DNA of 9,653 bases from Proteiniphilum sp. (GTDB lineage: Bacteria; Bacteroidota; Bacteroidia; Bacteroidales; Dysgonomonadaceae): positions 1-9,653 of the forward strand of contig JAAYFB010000211.1 of assembly GCA_012728465.1 (NCBI GenBank), in the 5' to 3' direction. Of the stretch, positions 1 through 7,638 are shown in pieces; position 1 is the first letter of the stretch, and every line of letters begins with the position of its first letter. A model generated the notes under the pieces. The model saw only the letters and a list, made by a program, of their open reading frames with translations, was not told the DNA's origin and did not search any database. The translations under genes and the position numbers were made by a program.

Positions 1-1
1 A

Positions 2-1237
2 TTTCACAATCTTGAAGATAAAAATATAGTAGCTCACTTTAATGAGTGGCAAATGGGTATGGGGGCTTTGTATATTAAAAAGTATGTACCTAAAATTGCA
101 ACTATATTCACTACACATGCCACTTGCATTGGGCGTTCTATTGCTGGAAATGGACTTCCACTTTACAATCATCTTGATGGCTACAATGGCGATCAGATGG
201 CTCGTCAGCTAGGTATGGTGGCAAAACACTCGGTGGAAAAGCATGCTGCCCTCAATGTTGATTGCTTAACCACGGTGAGTGATATTACGGCTAGGGAGTG
301 TGCTCAGTTTTTGCAACGCAAACCAGATGTGATTACTACAAATGGTTTTGAAAAAGACTTTATACCGAAAGGAGACGATCATAAAGAGGCTATTAAAAAA
401 GCCCGAAAGGTATTGACAAGCGTTTCCGAAAAACTACTGGGCCACTCAATACATAGGGATGCCCTGATGGTGGGTATTAGTGGGCGATATGAGTATAAAA
501 ATAAAGGTATAGATGTTTTTATTGATGCAATGAATAAATTGCGACAAATGAAACACTTGTCAAGGGATGTTATTGCATTTATTATGGTTCCTGCATGGAT
601 AAAAGGTCCACGACAGGACTTAATAAATCAATTGGATGGAGGAGTAGAGTGTACAGACGAGGATGTATGTCCCTTTGTTACACATGAACTACATGATCCT
701 AATAACGACCCTGTTATAAATCAAATTCGTTATCTTGGGTTCAAAAACAGACCCGAAGATAGAGTGAAAATAGTTTTTGTTCCCTCGTATCTACATGGAA
801 GTGATGGAATATTTAATGTTGAATACTACGATTTACTAGTGGGATTAGACCTTACAGTATTTCCATCATACTATGAACCATGGGGATATACACCGCATGA
901 GAGTGTAGCCTTTTCAGTTCCTACTGTTACTACCACGCTCGCTGGCTTTGGCACTTGGGCCATTAAGGTTGGCGATCAAAAAGGTATTGATGATGGTGTG
1001 GAGGTTATATTTAGGGATGACAATAATTCGAGTGATGTGGCAAAGAGTATAGCTGAGATTATTGTTGATTTCTCGTTAAAGAGTGTGGAGCAGATATACT
1101 TGTTAAGAAAATGTGCATATCAATTATCTGAAAAGAGCGACTGGGCTCATTTCTTTGTACATTATCAGGAATCATATAGCAAGGCGTTGCATAATTCGTA
1201 TTTGAGATTAAGTAGGCAGTTAGCTGTTGGCAAATAG
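2..1237 (+). CDS. Glycogen synthase, family GT3 (5' end outside window)
   Basis: Transfers glucose from a nucleotide sugar, probably UDP-glucose, to the end of a growing alpha-1,4-glucan in the cytoplasm. The reading frame is open from base 2, and family-conserved residues (AHFNEW) lie upstream of the first ATG at 53, so that ATG is internal; 411 codons are visible and I estimate 140 or more are missing. Hallmarks of yeast/animal-type synthase: TIFTTHAT, TTVSDIT, RKPDVITTNG, GRYEYKNKG, DPNNDPVINQIR and FPSYYEPWGYTPHES. The last carries the E-x7-E pair (Glu codons at 875 and 899). The insertion before the CPFVTH segment is only about 25 residues, far shorter than in yeast, and the C-terminal regulatory arginine cluster is mostly replaced. 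The final seven residues, RQLAVGK, and the TAG stop are encoded by 7-bp repeats. It precedes glgP by 141 bp on the same strand. It is not the GT5 GlgA of enterobacteria. Confidence 0.95.
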   Translation, partial: FHNLEDKNIVAHFNEWQMGMGALYIKKYVPKIATIFTTHATCIGRSIAGNGLPLYNHLDGYNGDQMARQLGMVAKHSVEKHAALNVDCLTTVSDITARECAQFLQRKPDVITTNGFEKDFIPKGDDHKEAIKKARKVLTSVSEKLLGHSIHRDALMVGISGRYEYKNKGIDVFIDAMNKLRQMKHLSRDVIAFIMVPAWIKGPRQDLINQLDGGVECTDEDVCPFVTHELHDPNNDPVINQIRYLGFKNRPEDRVKIVFVPSYLHGSDGIFNVEYYDLLVGLDLTVFPSYYEPWGYTPHESVAFSVPTVTTTLAGFGTWAIKVGDQKGIDDGVEVIFRDDNNSSDVAKSIAEIIVDFSLKSVEQIYLLRKCAYQLSEKSDWAHFFVHYQESYSKALHNSYLRLSRQLAVGK

Positions 1238-1290
1238 CTGTAGGCTGTTAGCCATTAGCAGTTAACAGATAGACTATGGCCTAAAGCCAG
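1214..1290. repeat. Degenerate heptad array, 11 units, consensus TAGCNGT
   Basis: Eleven consecutive 7-bp units run in register with no gap. Position 3 is G in all but one and position 4 is C in all but one; typical units are tagctgt, aggctgt, tagccat and tagcagt. The array starts inside the last seven codons of the glycogen synthase, supplies its stop codon, and runs 53 bp into the intergenic region. Degenerate heptads recall the short heptanucleotide tandem repeats known from heterocystous cyanobacteria, but I infer no relationship. Function unknown. Confidence 0.8.
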
Positions 1291-1337
1291 AAACAAAAAA
1301 AACATATTGAAATAACCAATAGCCCAAAGCTAATGGC
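1251..1337. repeat. Inverted repeat linking the two heptad arrays
   Basis: gccattagc at 1251-1259 is the exact reverse complement of gctaatggc at 1329-1337. Extending outward to 1241 and 1347 keeps 16 of 19 positions complementary. The intervening stretch is about 69 bases, so a hairpin in the glycogen synthase-glgP mRNA is possible but would have a long loop. It may be only a by-product of the two arrays having partly complementary consensus units. Confidence 0.5.
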
Positions 1338-1362
1338 CAAAAGCCAAAAGCCAAAAGCTAAA
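1314..1362. repeat. Second heptad array, 7 units, consensus AGCCAAA
   Basis: Seven consecutive 7-bp units end 16 bp before the glgP start codon. Three perfect copies of gccaaaa lie at 1336-1356, flanked by more divergent units such as agctaat and agctaaa. The register is shifted by about one base relative to the array at 1214-1290, from which it is separated by an A-rich stretch. No promoter box (TAnnTTTG) is visible between the two genes, so glgP is probably read through from the synthase. Confidence 0.8.
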
Positions 1363-1378
1363 TAAAAACTATAAAAAA

Positions 1379-3949
1379 ATGATTATTCAGACAAGCAATA
1401 CAAACTCACCAGTGTGGCGAGACGTACATGTGCATTCCATCTTGCCAGAGGAGTTAAGGCCATTGGAAGAGATAGCTCACAATATATGGTGGACATGGAG
1501 TGATGAGACTAAGGATATTTTTAATCTTCTAGATATTGAGGAATATGAAAAGAATGACAAAAATCCTGTAGCTTTACTTCATAATTTGAATACTGAACGC
1601 ACCGAAGAACTATTAAATGATAAATCGTTATTGGACAGAATAGCGAATGTATATAAGTCATATAAAGATTACGTGAATGTGCCTTATAATAGCAATAGAC
1701 CAAGTATTGCTTATTTTAGCATGGAGTATGGTTTGTCGCATGTGCTAAAGATATATTCTGGTGGATTAGGTGTTTTGGCAGGGGACTATCTTAAGGAGGC
1801 TAGCGATAGCCGAGTTAATATGACTGCCGTAGGATTTCTGTATAGACAAGGATATTTTACTCAAAGCTTATCCATCGATGGACAACAAATAGCTAACTAC
1901 GAGCAGCAAAATTTTGGAAATATTCCTATCAGCCCCGTTTTGGATAACCATGGCGTGCAAATGGTGCTTGAGGTGCCTTTTCATGATAGAATTGTATATG
2001 CAAACATTTGGAAAGTAGCTGTAGGGCGTATCAGCTTATATCTGATGGATACAGACTTAGAGCTAAATAGTGATTATGATAGATTCATAACATATCAGCT
2101 ATATGGTGGCGATTGGGAAAATAGAATGAAGCAAGAGTATCTACTCGGAGTAGGTGGTATATTATTGCTAAAGAAGCTTGGCATCAAAAAAGATGTATAT
2201 CACATGAACGAGGGCCATGCTGCACTTATTGGGGCACAACGTCTAGTGGACTATATAAACGAAGATAAATTATCGTTTAATGAAGCTATGGAGGTGGTGC
2301 GTGCATCTACACTTTACACTGTGCATACTCCAGTGCCAGCAGGACATGATTATTTTGAAGAGGGGCTTATACATAAGTACATGGGGCCACTTGTAGAAAA
2401 AATTGGTATATCATGGCAACAGTTTATGGACATGGGTCGCGATAATCCTGGCTCGCACGATAAGTTTTCGATGAGTGTGTTTGCTTTAAAAACTGCACAA
2501 GAGGCTAATGGAGTTAGCAAGCTTCACGGATTTGTATCACAAGAGATGTTTCAACCTGTATGGAAAGGGTATTTCCCAGAAGAACTTCATGTAGGCTATG
2601 TGACTAATGGCATTCACTTGCCTACGTGGGCATCATCATCTGCTAAGAGACTTTATGAAAATAATTTTGATGATACCTTTTACGAAGATCAATCTAATCC
2701 TGCTATATGGGAAAAGATTTTCGAAGTACCCGACGAGGATGTGTGGGCTTTAAGGATGCATCTAAAGGAAAAGCTAGTAACTTACATAAAAAGTCAATTT
2801 ACTGATGGATGGTTACAAAATCAAGCTAAGCCAACACAGATTTTGTCAATGCTAAGTCAAATTAATTCAAAATCGCTTATAATTGGTTTCTCTCGTAGAT
2901 TTGCCACCTACAAGCGTGCACATCTTTTGTTCTCCGATTTAGATAGGTTATCTAGATTACTCAATAATCCAGATAGACCAGTAACTTTTATTTTTGCGGG
3001 TAAGGCTCATCCAGCTGATGGAGGTGGACAAGCACTTATTAAGCATATTGTAGAAATATCACGTCGTCCCGAATTTTTAGGGAAGATAGTTTTTCTTGAA
3101 AATTATGATATGCGACTAGGGAAGCGTTTAGTATCTGGTGTAGATGTATGGCTAAACACTCCAACTAGATTGCAAGAAGCATCTGGCACATCGGGCGAAA
3201 AAGCTATAATGAATGGTGTGCTTAATCTATCTGTGAAAGATGGTTGGTGGTACGAAGGATATGTAAAAGGTGCCGGTTGGGCATTGAATGAGAAGAAGGT
3301 ATATGAGAATCAGGCATTCCAAGATGAATTAGATGCTACTACAATATATAGTATATTAGAGACTGAGGTGATACCAAAATATTATGCCCATAATAGTGAT
3401 GGGTATTCGCCAGAATGGATAAAGACAATTAAGAATTCTATATCAAAGATTGGGCCTCATTACAATACTAAACGAATGATGGATGACTATTTTGATCGTT
3501 TCTATAATAAGCTTGCTAGCAGATCGAAGGTGGTTGTTGCCAATGGATTTGCTAAAGCTAAAGAGATAGCTAAATGGAAAGAAGATACTGCATCAAAATG
3601 GGATCAGATAGAGGTATTGAATTGGCATTACGACCCAATTCAGGAAGTGGATATCAATAATGGCAAACAAGAGAGAGTTTATGGCGAAGTGGTGATAGAT
3701 AAAAAGGATCTTAAGGCAGATATTGGTGTTGAGAGTGTTATTGTTCGCTATGATTCTGTAACTAATAAGGCTAAGTTTGTTGAAAAACATGAGTTTGAAT
3801 TGGTGAAAACCGAGGGAACTAAGCTATTTTTCAAATCAACAAAGGCTGTTTCAGATCCTGGTACTCATCAGTATGCAATTCGTGTATATCCTAAAAATGA
3901 GGACTTGCCACACAGAATGGATTTTGCTTATGTGAAGTGGATTAATTAA
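1379..3949 (+). CDS. glgP: Alpha-glucan (glycogen/maltodextrin) phosphorylase, GT35
   Basis: Releases glucose 1-phosphate from the non-reducing ends of alpha-1,4-glucans; PLP-dependent and cytoplasmic. The 856-residue length fits the TIGR02094-type family rather than the muscle/E. coli type. In order: an N-terminal DUF3417-like segment with NIWWTWS (35-41); HMNEGHAA (275-282); TVHTPVPAGHD (314-324); VTNGIHLPTW (from 408); GFSRRFATYKR (503-513), whose Arg507 and Lys512 match the phosphate-contacting Arg569 and Lys574 of muscle phosphorylase; and EASGTSGEKAIMNG (600-613), with Lys608 as the PLP Schiff-base lysine. A beta-rich segment from about 767 to the end closes the protein, as usual in this subfamily. 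The start is the first ATG in frame before the DUF3417 part and has an A-rich leader instead of a Shine-Dalgarno, normal for Bacteroidetes. It lies behind the glycogen synthase as a synthesis/degradation pair. No odd residues seen. Confidence 0.96.
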   Translation: MIIQTSNTNSPVWRDVHVHSILPEELRPLEEIAHNIWWTWSDETKDIFNLLDIEEYEKNDKNPVALLHNLNTERTEELLNDKSLLDRIANVYKSYKDYVNVPYNSNRPSIAYFSMEYGLSHVLKIYSGGLGVLAGDYLKEASDSRVNMTAVGFLYRQGYFTQSLSIDGQQIANYEQQNFGNIPISPVLDNHGVQMVLEVPFHDRIVYANIWKVAVGRISLYLMDTDLELNSDYDRFITYQLYGGDWENRMKQEYLLGVGGILLLKKLGIKKDVYHMNEGHAALIGAQRLVDYINEDKLSFNEAMEVVRASTLYTVHTPVPAGHDYFEEGLIHKYMGPLVEKIGISWQQFMDMGRDNPGSHDKFSMSVFALKTAQEANGVSKLHGFVSQEMFQPVWKGYFPEELHVGYVTNGIHLPTWASSSAKRLYENNFDDTFYEDQSNPAIWEKIFEVPDEDVWALRMHLKEKLVTYIKSQFTDGWLQNQAKPTQILSMLSQINSKSLIIGFSRRFATYKRAHLLFSDLDRLSRLLNNPDRPVTFIFAGKAHPADGGGQALIKHIVEISRRPEFLGKIVFLENYDMRLGKRLVSGVDVWLNTPTRLQEASGTSGEKAIMNGVLNLSVKDGWWYEGYVKGAGWALNEKKVYENQAFQDELDATTIYSILETEVIPKYYAHNSDGYSPEWIKTIKNSISKIGPHYNTKRMMDDYFDRFYNKLASRSKVVVANGFAKAKEIAKWKEDTASKWDQIEVLNWHYDPIQEVDINNGKQERVYGEVVIDKKDLKADIGVESVIVRYDSVTNKAKFVEKHEFELVKTEGTKLFFKSTKAVSDPGTHQYAIRVYPKNEDLPHRMDFAYVKWIN

Positions 3950-3950
3950 T

Positions 3951-3978
3951 TAGCAACTAGTTATTGGCAGTTAGCATA
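3951..3978. repeat. Third heptad block, 4 units, after the glgP stop
   Basis: Four in-register 7-bp units of the TAGCNNT type (for example tggcagt and tagcata) start one base after the glgP stop codon and end just before the terminator stem. They match the consensus of the array at 1214-1290, so the same repeat sits at the 3' ends of two neighbouring genes. Confidence 0.65.
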
Positions 3979-3982
3979 TATT

Positions 3983-4021
3983 ACCCTTGAGGAGTTGTGA
4001 GAACTCTTCGAGGGTTTTTTT
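3983..4021 (+). terminator. Rho-independent terminator of glgP
   Basis: A 14-bp stem pairs 3983-3996 with 4002-4015, including two G-U wobbles, around a 5-base loop. It is followed by seven T (4015-4021). It ends the glycogen synthase-glgP transcript and separates it from mfd. There is no matching T tract on the other strand, so it should act on + only. Confidence 0.92.
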
Positions 4022-4045
4022 ATGTTATAAAGCAATGAAGAGATG

Positions 4046-4088
4046 TTTATGGTATTGACTTGCATTTTAAAAAAATCAATGCCATAAA
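4046..4088. repeat. 13-bp inverted repeat upstream of mfd
   Basis: tttatggtattga at 4046-4058 pairs with tcaatgccataaa at 4076-4088, with a single position that is a G-U wobble in RNA, around a 17-base AT-rich spacer. It lies between the glgP terminator and the mfd promoter. No T tract follows on either strand, so it is not an ordinary terminator. An operator or a short dispersed element are possibilities; neither is proved. Confidence 0.65.
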
Positions 4089-4113
4089 AGTAATCAGGTT
4101 AAACAATCAACCA

Positions 4114-4145
4114 ATTGTGGGTTTGAATAAATTCCATTAAATTTG
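4114..4145 (+). promoter_or_regulatory. Putative Bacteroidetes-type promoter of mfd
   Basis: TAAATTTG at 4138-4145 is a perfect match to the TAnnTTTG -7 box of the Bacteroidetes primary sigma factor. A partial -33 element, attg at 4114-4117, stands 20 bp upstream; a full TTTG at 4122-4125 is too close. The implied transcription start is near 4152, at the mfd ATG (4153), so the mRNA would be leaderless or nearly so. Confidence 0.6.
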
Positions 4146-4152
4146 CACGCTT

Positions 4153-7100
4153 ATGAATATGACAATTTCAAACATCACAAAACTTCTGCAAATATACGAA
4201 AGTCATCCCAATGTGGTGGCTGCAAGCAAAATGCTGAATAAGGTTAACAGACTATCAATTAAAGGTCTGCATGGTTCGGCACGTGCTTTGTTTTCGGCAT
4301 CACTGTTTGTAAAACAGCCAAAACATTATTTGTATATTTTAAACGACTTGGAGTCGGCAGGATACTTTTATCATGACTTAACACAAATATCGGGTACTCA
4401 AAATGCTCTATTTTATCCTTCAGCATACAAGCGTGCTGCAAAGTATGGACAGATAGATTCTGCAAACGAAATTTTGCGAACAGAGGTTCTAAGTACATTG
4501 CATGATAGTAAAGAACCATTGATAATAGTAACTTATCCTGATGCTTTGTCTGAAAAAACTGTTTCGGAAGAGACATTGACAAAGAACACACAAAAAATAT
4601 CTGTAGGTGATAAGCTTGACTATAGTTTTTTGTCTGATGTGCTTGACTCATATGGATTTTCGTACGAGGATTATGTGTATGAACCTGGACAGTATGCAGT
4701 GAGAGGTAGTATTGTGGATGTGTTTTCTTTTTCAAATGAATTGCCTTATCGTATTGACTTTTTTGGTGATGAGGTGGAGACTATACGCAGTTTTGATGTG
4801 GAAAGTCAACTTTCGGTTGATAAACTTAACGAAATACGTATTGTACCCGAATTTGGAAAAAACGAGTCTAGGAATGCTATGCTATTTGATGTGCTTCCTA
4901 AAGATACTATTATTGGGATAGAGGATCTTAAGTGGGTGGAGAGTCGCATAGAGAGTATTTATAATGACGACCTAAGTATTGATTTGAGCAATGTGGAGCT
5001 TGTAGAAGCCGATCTTGCATCTAAGGTTGAATTCTTGGCTGGATTGAAACCCTTTAAGCAACTGCGATTTGATAGTAAGCAGATGGATGTGTCGGATGCT
5101 ATTATTACTTTCGAAACAACACCACAACCACTTTTCCAAAAGAATTTCGATTTAATTTCTGACTCGCTAAAGCATTATATAAATGATGGATACGAGTTAT
5201 ACATATTAAGCGATAGTTCAAAACAGCATGATAGGCTGAAAGACATTTTTGAAGATAGAGGTGATGATATAGACTTCGTACCCATTGGTAAAACTATCCA
5301 TGAAGGTTTTTCGGACGAAAAGTTAAAGGTCTGTTTCTTTACAGATCATCAGATTTTTAATCGATTTCATAAATATAGCTTAAAGTCTGATAAAGCACGT
5401 TCGGGTAAAATTGCTTTTACTCTAAAAGAGATAAATCAACTTCAGCCGGGCGACTATGTGGTACATTATGATCACGGAGTGGGACAGTTTGCAGGTCTGG
5501 TGCGATTGAGGATTGGAGATACTATTCAAGAGGTTATTAAGCTTACTTATCTAAACAATGATGCAGTGTTTGTATCAATACACTCATTGCACAAAATATC
5601 AAAATATAAAGGTAAAGAGGGTGAACCACCAAAGGTGAACAAACTTGGCTCGGGTGCATGGGAGAGAACAAAGACAAAGGCCAAAAGCAAAATAAAGGAT
5701 ATTGCTAGAGACTTAATAAAGCTTTATGCACAGCGACAGCAGGAAAAGGGTTTTGCTTTCTCCAAAGATACATATTTGCAAAATGAGCTCGAGGCATCGT
5801 TTATTTATGAAGATACCCCTGACCAATTAAAAGCCACCCAAGAGATAAAGCATGACATGGAGAGTGAGCACCCTATGGATAGGCTTGTGTGTGGTGATGT
5901 GGGTTTTGGTAAAACGGAAGTAGCAATGCGTGCAGCTTTTAAAGCAGCTACCGATCAAAAACAAACAGCTGTGCTTGTGCCAACTACTGTGCTTGCAACG
6001 CAACACTATAGAACATTTAAGAAGAGGCTTGCCGATTTCCCTGTTAAAGTAGATTATTTAAGTAGAGCTAGAAGCAGCAAAGAGCAGAAGCAAATACTTG
6101 CTGACCTTAAAGAGGGCAAGATAGATATTATTATTGGCACTCATAGGTTGGTAGGAAAGGATATTGAGTTTAAAGATTTAGGACTGCTCATTATAGATGA
6201 GGAGCAAAAATTTGGGGTGTCAGTTAAAGAGAAGCTAAAGCAACTAAAAACAAATATTGATACCCTTACGATGACTGCTACTCCTATTCCACGCACACTG
6301 CAGTTCTCTCTAATGGGTTCGCGAGACTTTTCTACTATTAATACTCCACCACCAAATAGATATCCTGTTCAAACAGAAGTTCACACATTTGATATTGAGG
6401 TGATGAAAGAGGCTATAAACTATGAGGTTAGCAGAAATGGACAAATATTCATAGTTAATAATCGCATTCAAAACATCTATGAGATGGAGGCTTTGCTTAA
6501 GCGTGAGATTAAAGGCATAAGAGTTGCAGTGGGCCATGGACAGATGGATCCTAAAAAATTAGAGGAGGTAGTTAATGATTTTCTTAATCATGAATATGAT
6601 ATATTTCTTGCTACTACTATTATCGAGTCGGGTATTGATATGCCTAACGTGAACACTATTATTATAATAAATTCTCAAAACTTTGGGCTTAGCGATCTTC
6701 ATCAACTTAGAGGGCGTGTGGGGCGAAGTAACAGAAAGGCTTTTTGTTATTTAATGGCTCCACCTTTATATACACTTAGTACTGATTCGAGAAGGCGACT
6801 GCAAGCTATTGAAAACTTCTCTGACCTTGGGAGTGGTATGCATATTGCTATGCAGGATTTAGATATAAGAGGTGCCGGAAATATGTTGGGTGCCGAACAA
6901 AGTGGTTTTATTACCGACTTGGGTTACGAAACATACCAAAAGATTTTGACTGAGGCTGTAAACGAACTTCGTAAGAATGAATTTGCGGACATGTATAGAG
7001 AGCAACAAGAGATAAAGGCGCAAAATGATGAGGATTTTGTGGATGATGTATCTGTTGAGAGTGATTTGGAGTTAATGTTCCCTGTAACATATATACCAAA

Positions 7101-7491
7101 TGATGCTGAGAGGGTGGCTATTTATCGTGAGCTAGATAATATGGAGACTGAAACGGATATATTTGAGTTTACAAAACGCCTTGAGGATAGGTTTGGCAAG
7201 ATTCCTAAACAAGGAAGAGAACTAATTCGTATTGTAAGGCTTCGCCGATTGGCAAAATCATTAGGTATTGAGAAGTTATTCTTAAAGGCTTCACAAATGA
7301 CTTTGTTTCTTATTTCTGATAATGAGTCTCCATATTATCACTCGCCTGCTTTTGAAAAACTACTTAACTATGTTCAAAAGTACCCACGTGAATGTAAGCT
7401 TCGTGAAATAAAGAAAAAACGGTCGGTAGTAATAAGAAATATCTCTGATGTAGAAAGTGCAGTTGCAGTATTGGAGGAGATGAAAGGATAA
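4153..7491 (+). CDS. mfd: Transcription-repair coupling factor Mfd
   Basis: ATP-driven DNA translocase that removes RNA polymerase stalled at lesions and recruits UvrA for nucleotide excision repair. At 1112 residues it is full length (E. coli 1148). Order: a UvrB-like N-terminal module, where GLHGSARA (38-45) replaces a Walker A loop, so this part should not bind ATP, as in other Mfd; GQYAVRGSIVDVF (179-191) and FFGDEVE (203-209); the RNA-polymerase-interacting domain from about 429 (QLQPGDYVVHYDHGVG); translocase motifs GDVGFGKTE (581-589, Lys587), DEEQ (682-685), TATPIPRTL (708-716), ATTIIESGIDMP (820-831) and HQLRGRVGR (850-858); a TRG-like segment with DLDIRGAGNMLG (902-913); and the C-terminal UvrA-gating domain from about 975. 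Start at 4153 or at the third codon, ATG 4159; both fit. It has its own promoter box and converges on cysK. Confidence 0.98.
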   Translation: MNMTISNITKLLQIYESHPNVVAASKMLNKVNRLSIKGLHGSARALFSASLFVKQPKHYLYILNDLESAGYFYHDLTQISGTQNALFYPSAYKRAAKYGQIDSANEILRTEVLSTLHDSKEPLIIVTYPDALSEKTVSEETLTKNTQKISVGDKLDYSFLSDVLDSYGFSYEDYVYEPGQYAVRGSIVDVFSFSNELPYRIDFFGDEVETIRSFDVESQLSVDKLNEIRIVPEFGKNESRNAMLFDVLPKDTIIGIEDLKWVESRIESIYNDDLSIDLSNVELVEADLASKVEFLAGLKPFKQLRFDSKQMDVSDAIITFETTPQPLFQKNFDLISDSLKHYINDGYELYILSDSSKQHDRLKDIFEDRGDDIDFVPIGKTIHEGFSDEKLKVCFFTDHQIFNRFHKYSLKSDKARSGKIAFTLKEINQLQPGDYVVHYDHGVGQFAGLVRLRIGDTIQEVIKLTYLNNDAVFVSIHSLHKISKYKGKEGEPPKVNKLGSGAWERTKTKAKSKIKDIARDLIKLYAQRQQEKGFAFSKDTYLQNELEASFIYEDTPDQLKATQEIKHDMESEHPMDRLVCGDVGFGKTEVAMRAAFKAATDQKQTAVLVPTTVLATQHYRTFKKRLADFPVKVDYLSRARSSKEQKQILADLKEGKIDIIIGTHRLVGKDIEFKDLGLLIIDEEQKFGVSVKEKLKQLKTNIDTLTMTATPIPRTLQFSLMGSRDFSTINTPPPNRYPVQTEVHTFDIEVMKEAINYEVSRNGQIFIVNNRIQNIYEMEALLKREIKGIRVAVGHGQMDPKKLEEVVNDFLNHEYDIFLATTIIESGIDMPNVNTIIIINSQNFGLSDLHQLRGRVGRSNRKAFCYLMAPPLYTLSTDSRRRLQAIENFSDLGSGMHIAMQDLDIRGAGNMLGAEQSGFITDLGYETYQKILTEAVNELRKNEFADMYREQQEIKAQNDEDFVDDVSVESDLELMFPVTYIPNDAERVAIYRELDNMETETDIFEFTKRLEDRFGKIPKQGRELIRIVRLRRLAKSLGIEKLFLKASQMTLFLISDNESPYYHSPAFEKLLNYVQKYPRECKLREIKKKRSVVIRNISDVESAVAVLEEMKG

Positions 7492-7533
7492 TACATTTTT
7501 CGTCTAATTGGTTCTTTCGGTATATAAGAAAAG

Positions 7534-7597
7534 TCACCGCAGAGGCACAAAGTTAGCAAAGCTTATAAACTTTACGTTCTTCGTGTCTTTGTGGTGA
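7534..7597. repeat. Large imperfect inverted repeat between mfd and cysK
   Basis: Arms 7534-7561 and 7570-7597 are complementary at 20 of 28 positions around an 8-base loop; the outer 19 positions are the better paired part. It fills much of the 147-bp gap between two convergent genes. The arm ends (tcaccgcagaggcac and gtgtctttgtggtga) resemble a motif I recall as common between genes in many environmental bacteria, so it is probably a dispersed element. No T tract follows on +; on the minus strand the stem is followed by cttttctt, so weak termination of cysK transcription is possible. Confidence 0.7.
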
Positions 7598-7638
7598 TAA
7601 GTTATAATGCTAATATCTATAGCGTGAGTAATAATAAT

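Noticed and set aside
53..61. ATG at 53 or 59 as the true start of the glycogen synthase
   Set aside because: The frame stays open to base 2 and the upstream residues include the conserved AHFNEW of GT3 synthases, so these ATGs are internal.
1214..1362. CRISPR array
   Set aside because: The units are 7 bp, contiguous and degenerate, with no spacers and no cas genes nearby.
4259..4735. 158-residue open frame antisense to mfd
   Set aside because: It lies wholly inside the conserved UvrB-like part of mfd and shows no recognisable motif; it is a shadow frame.
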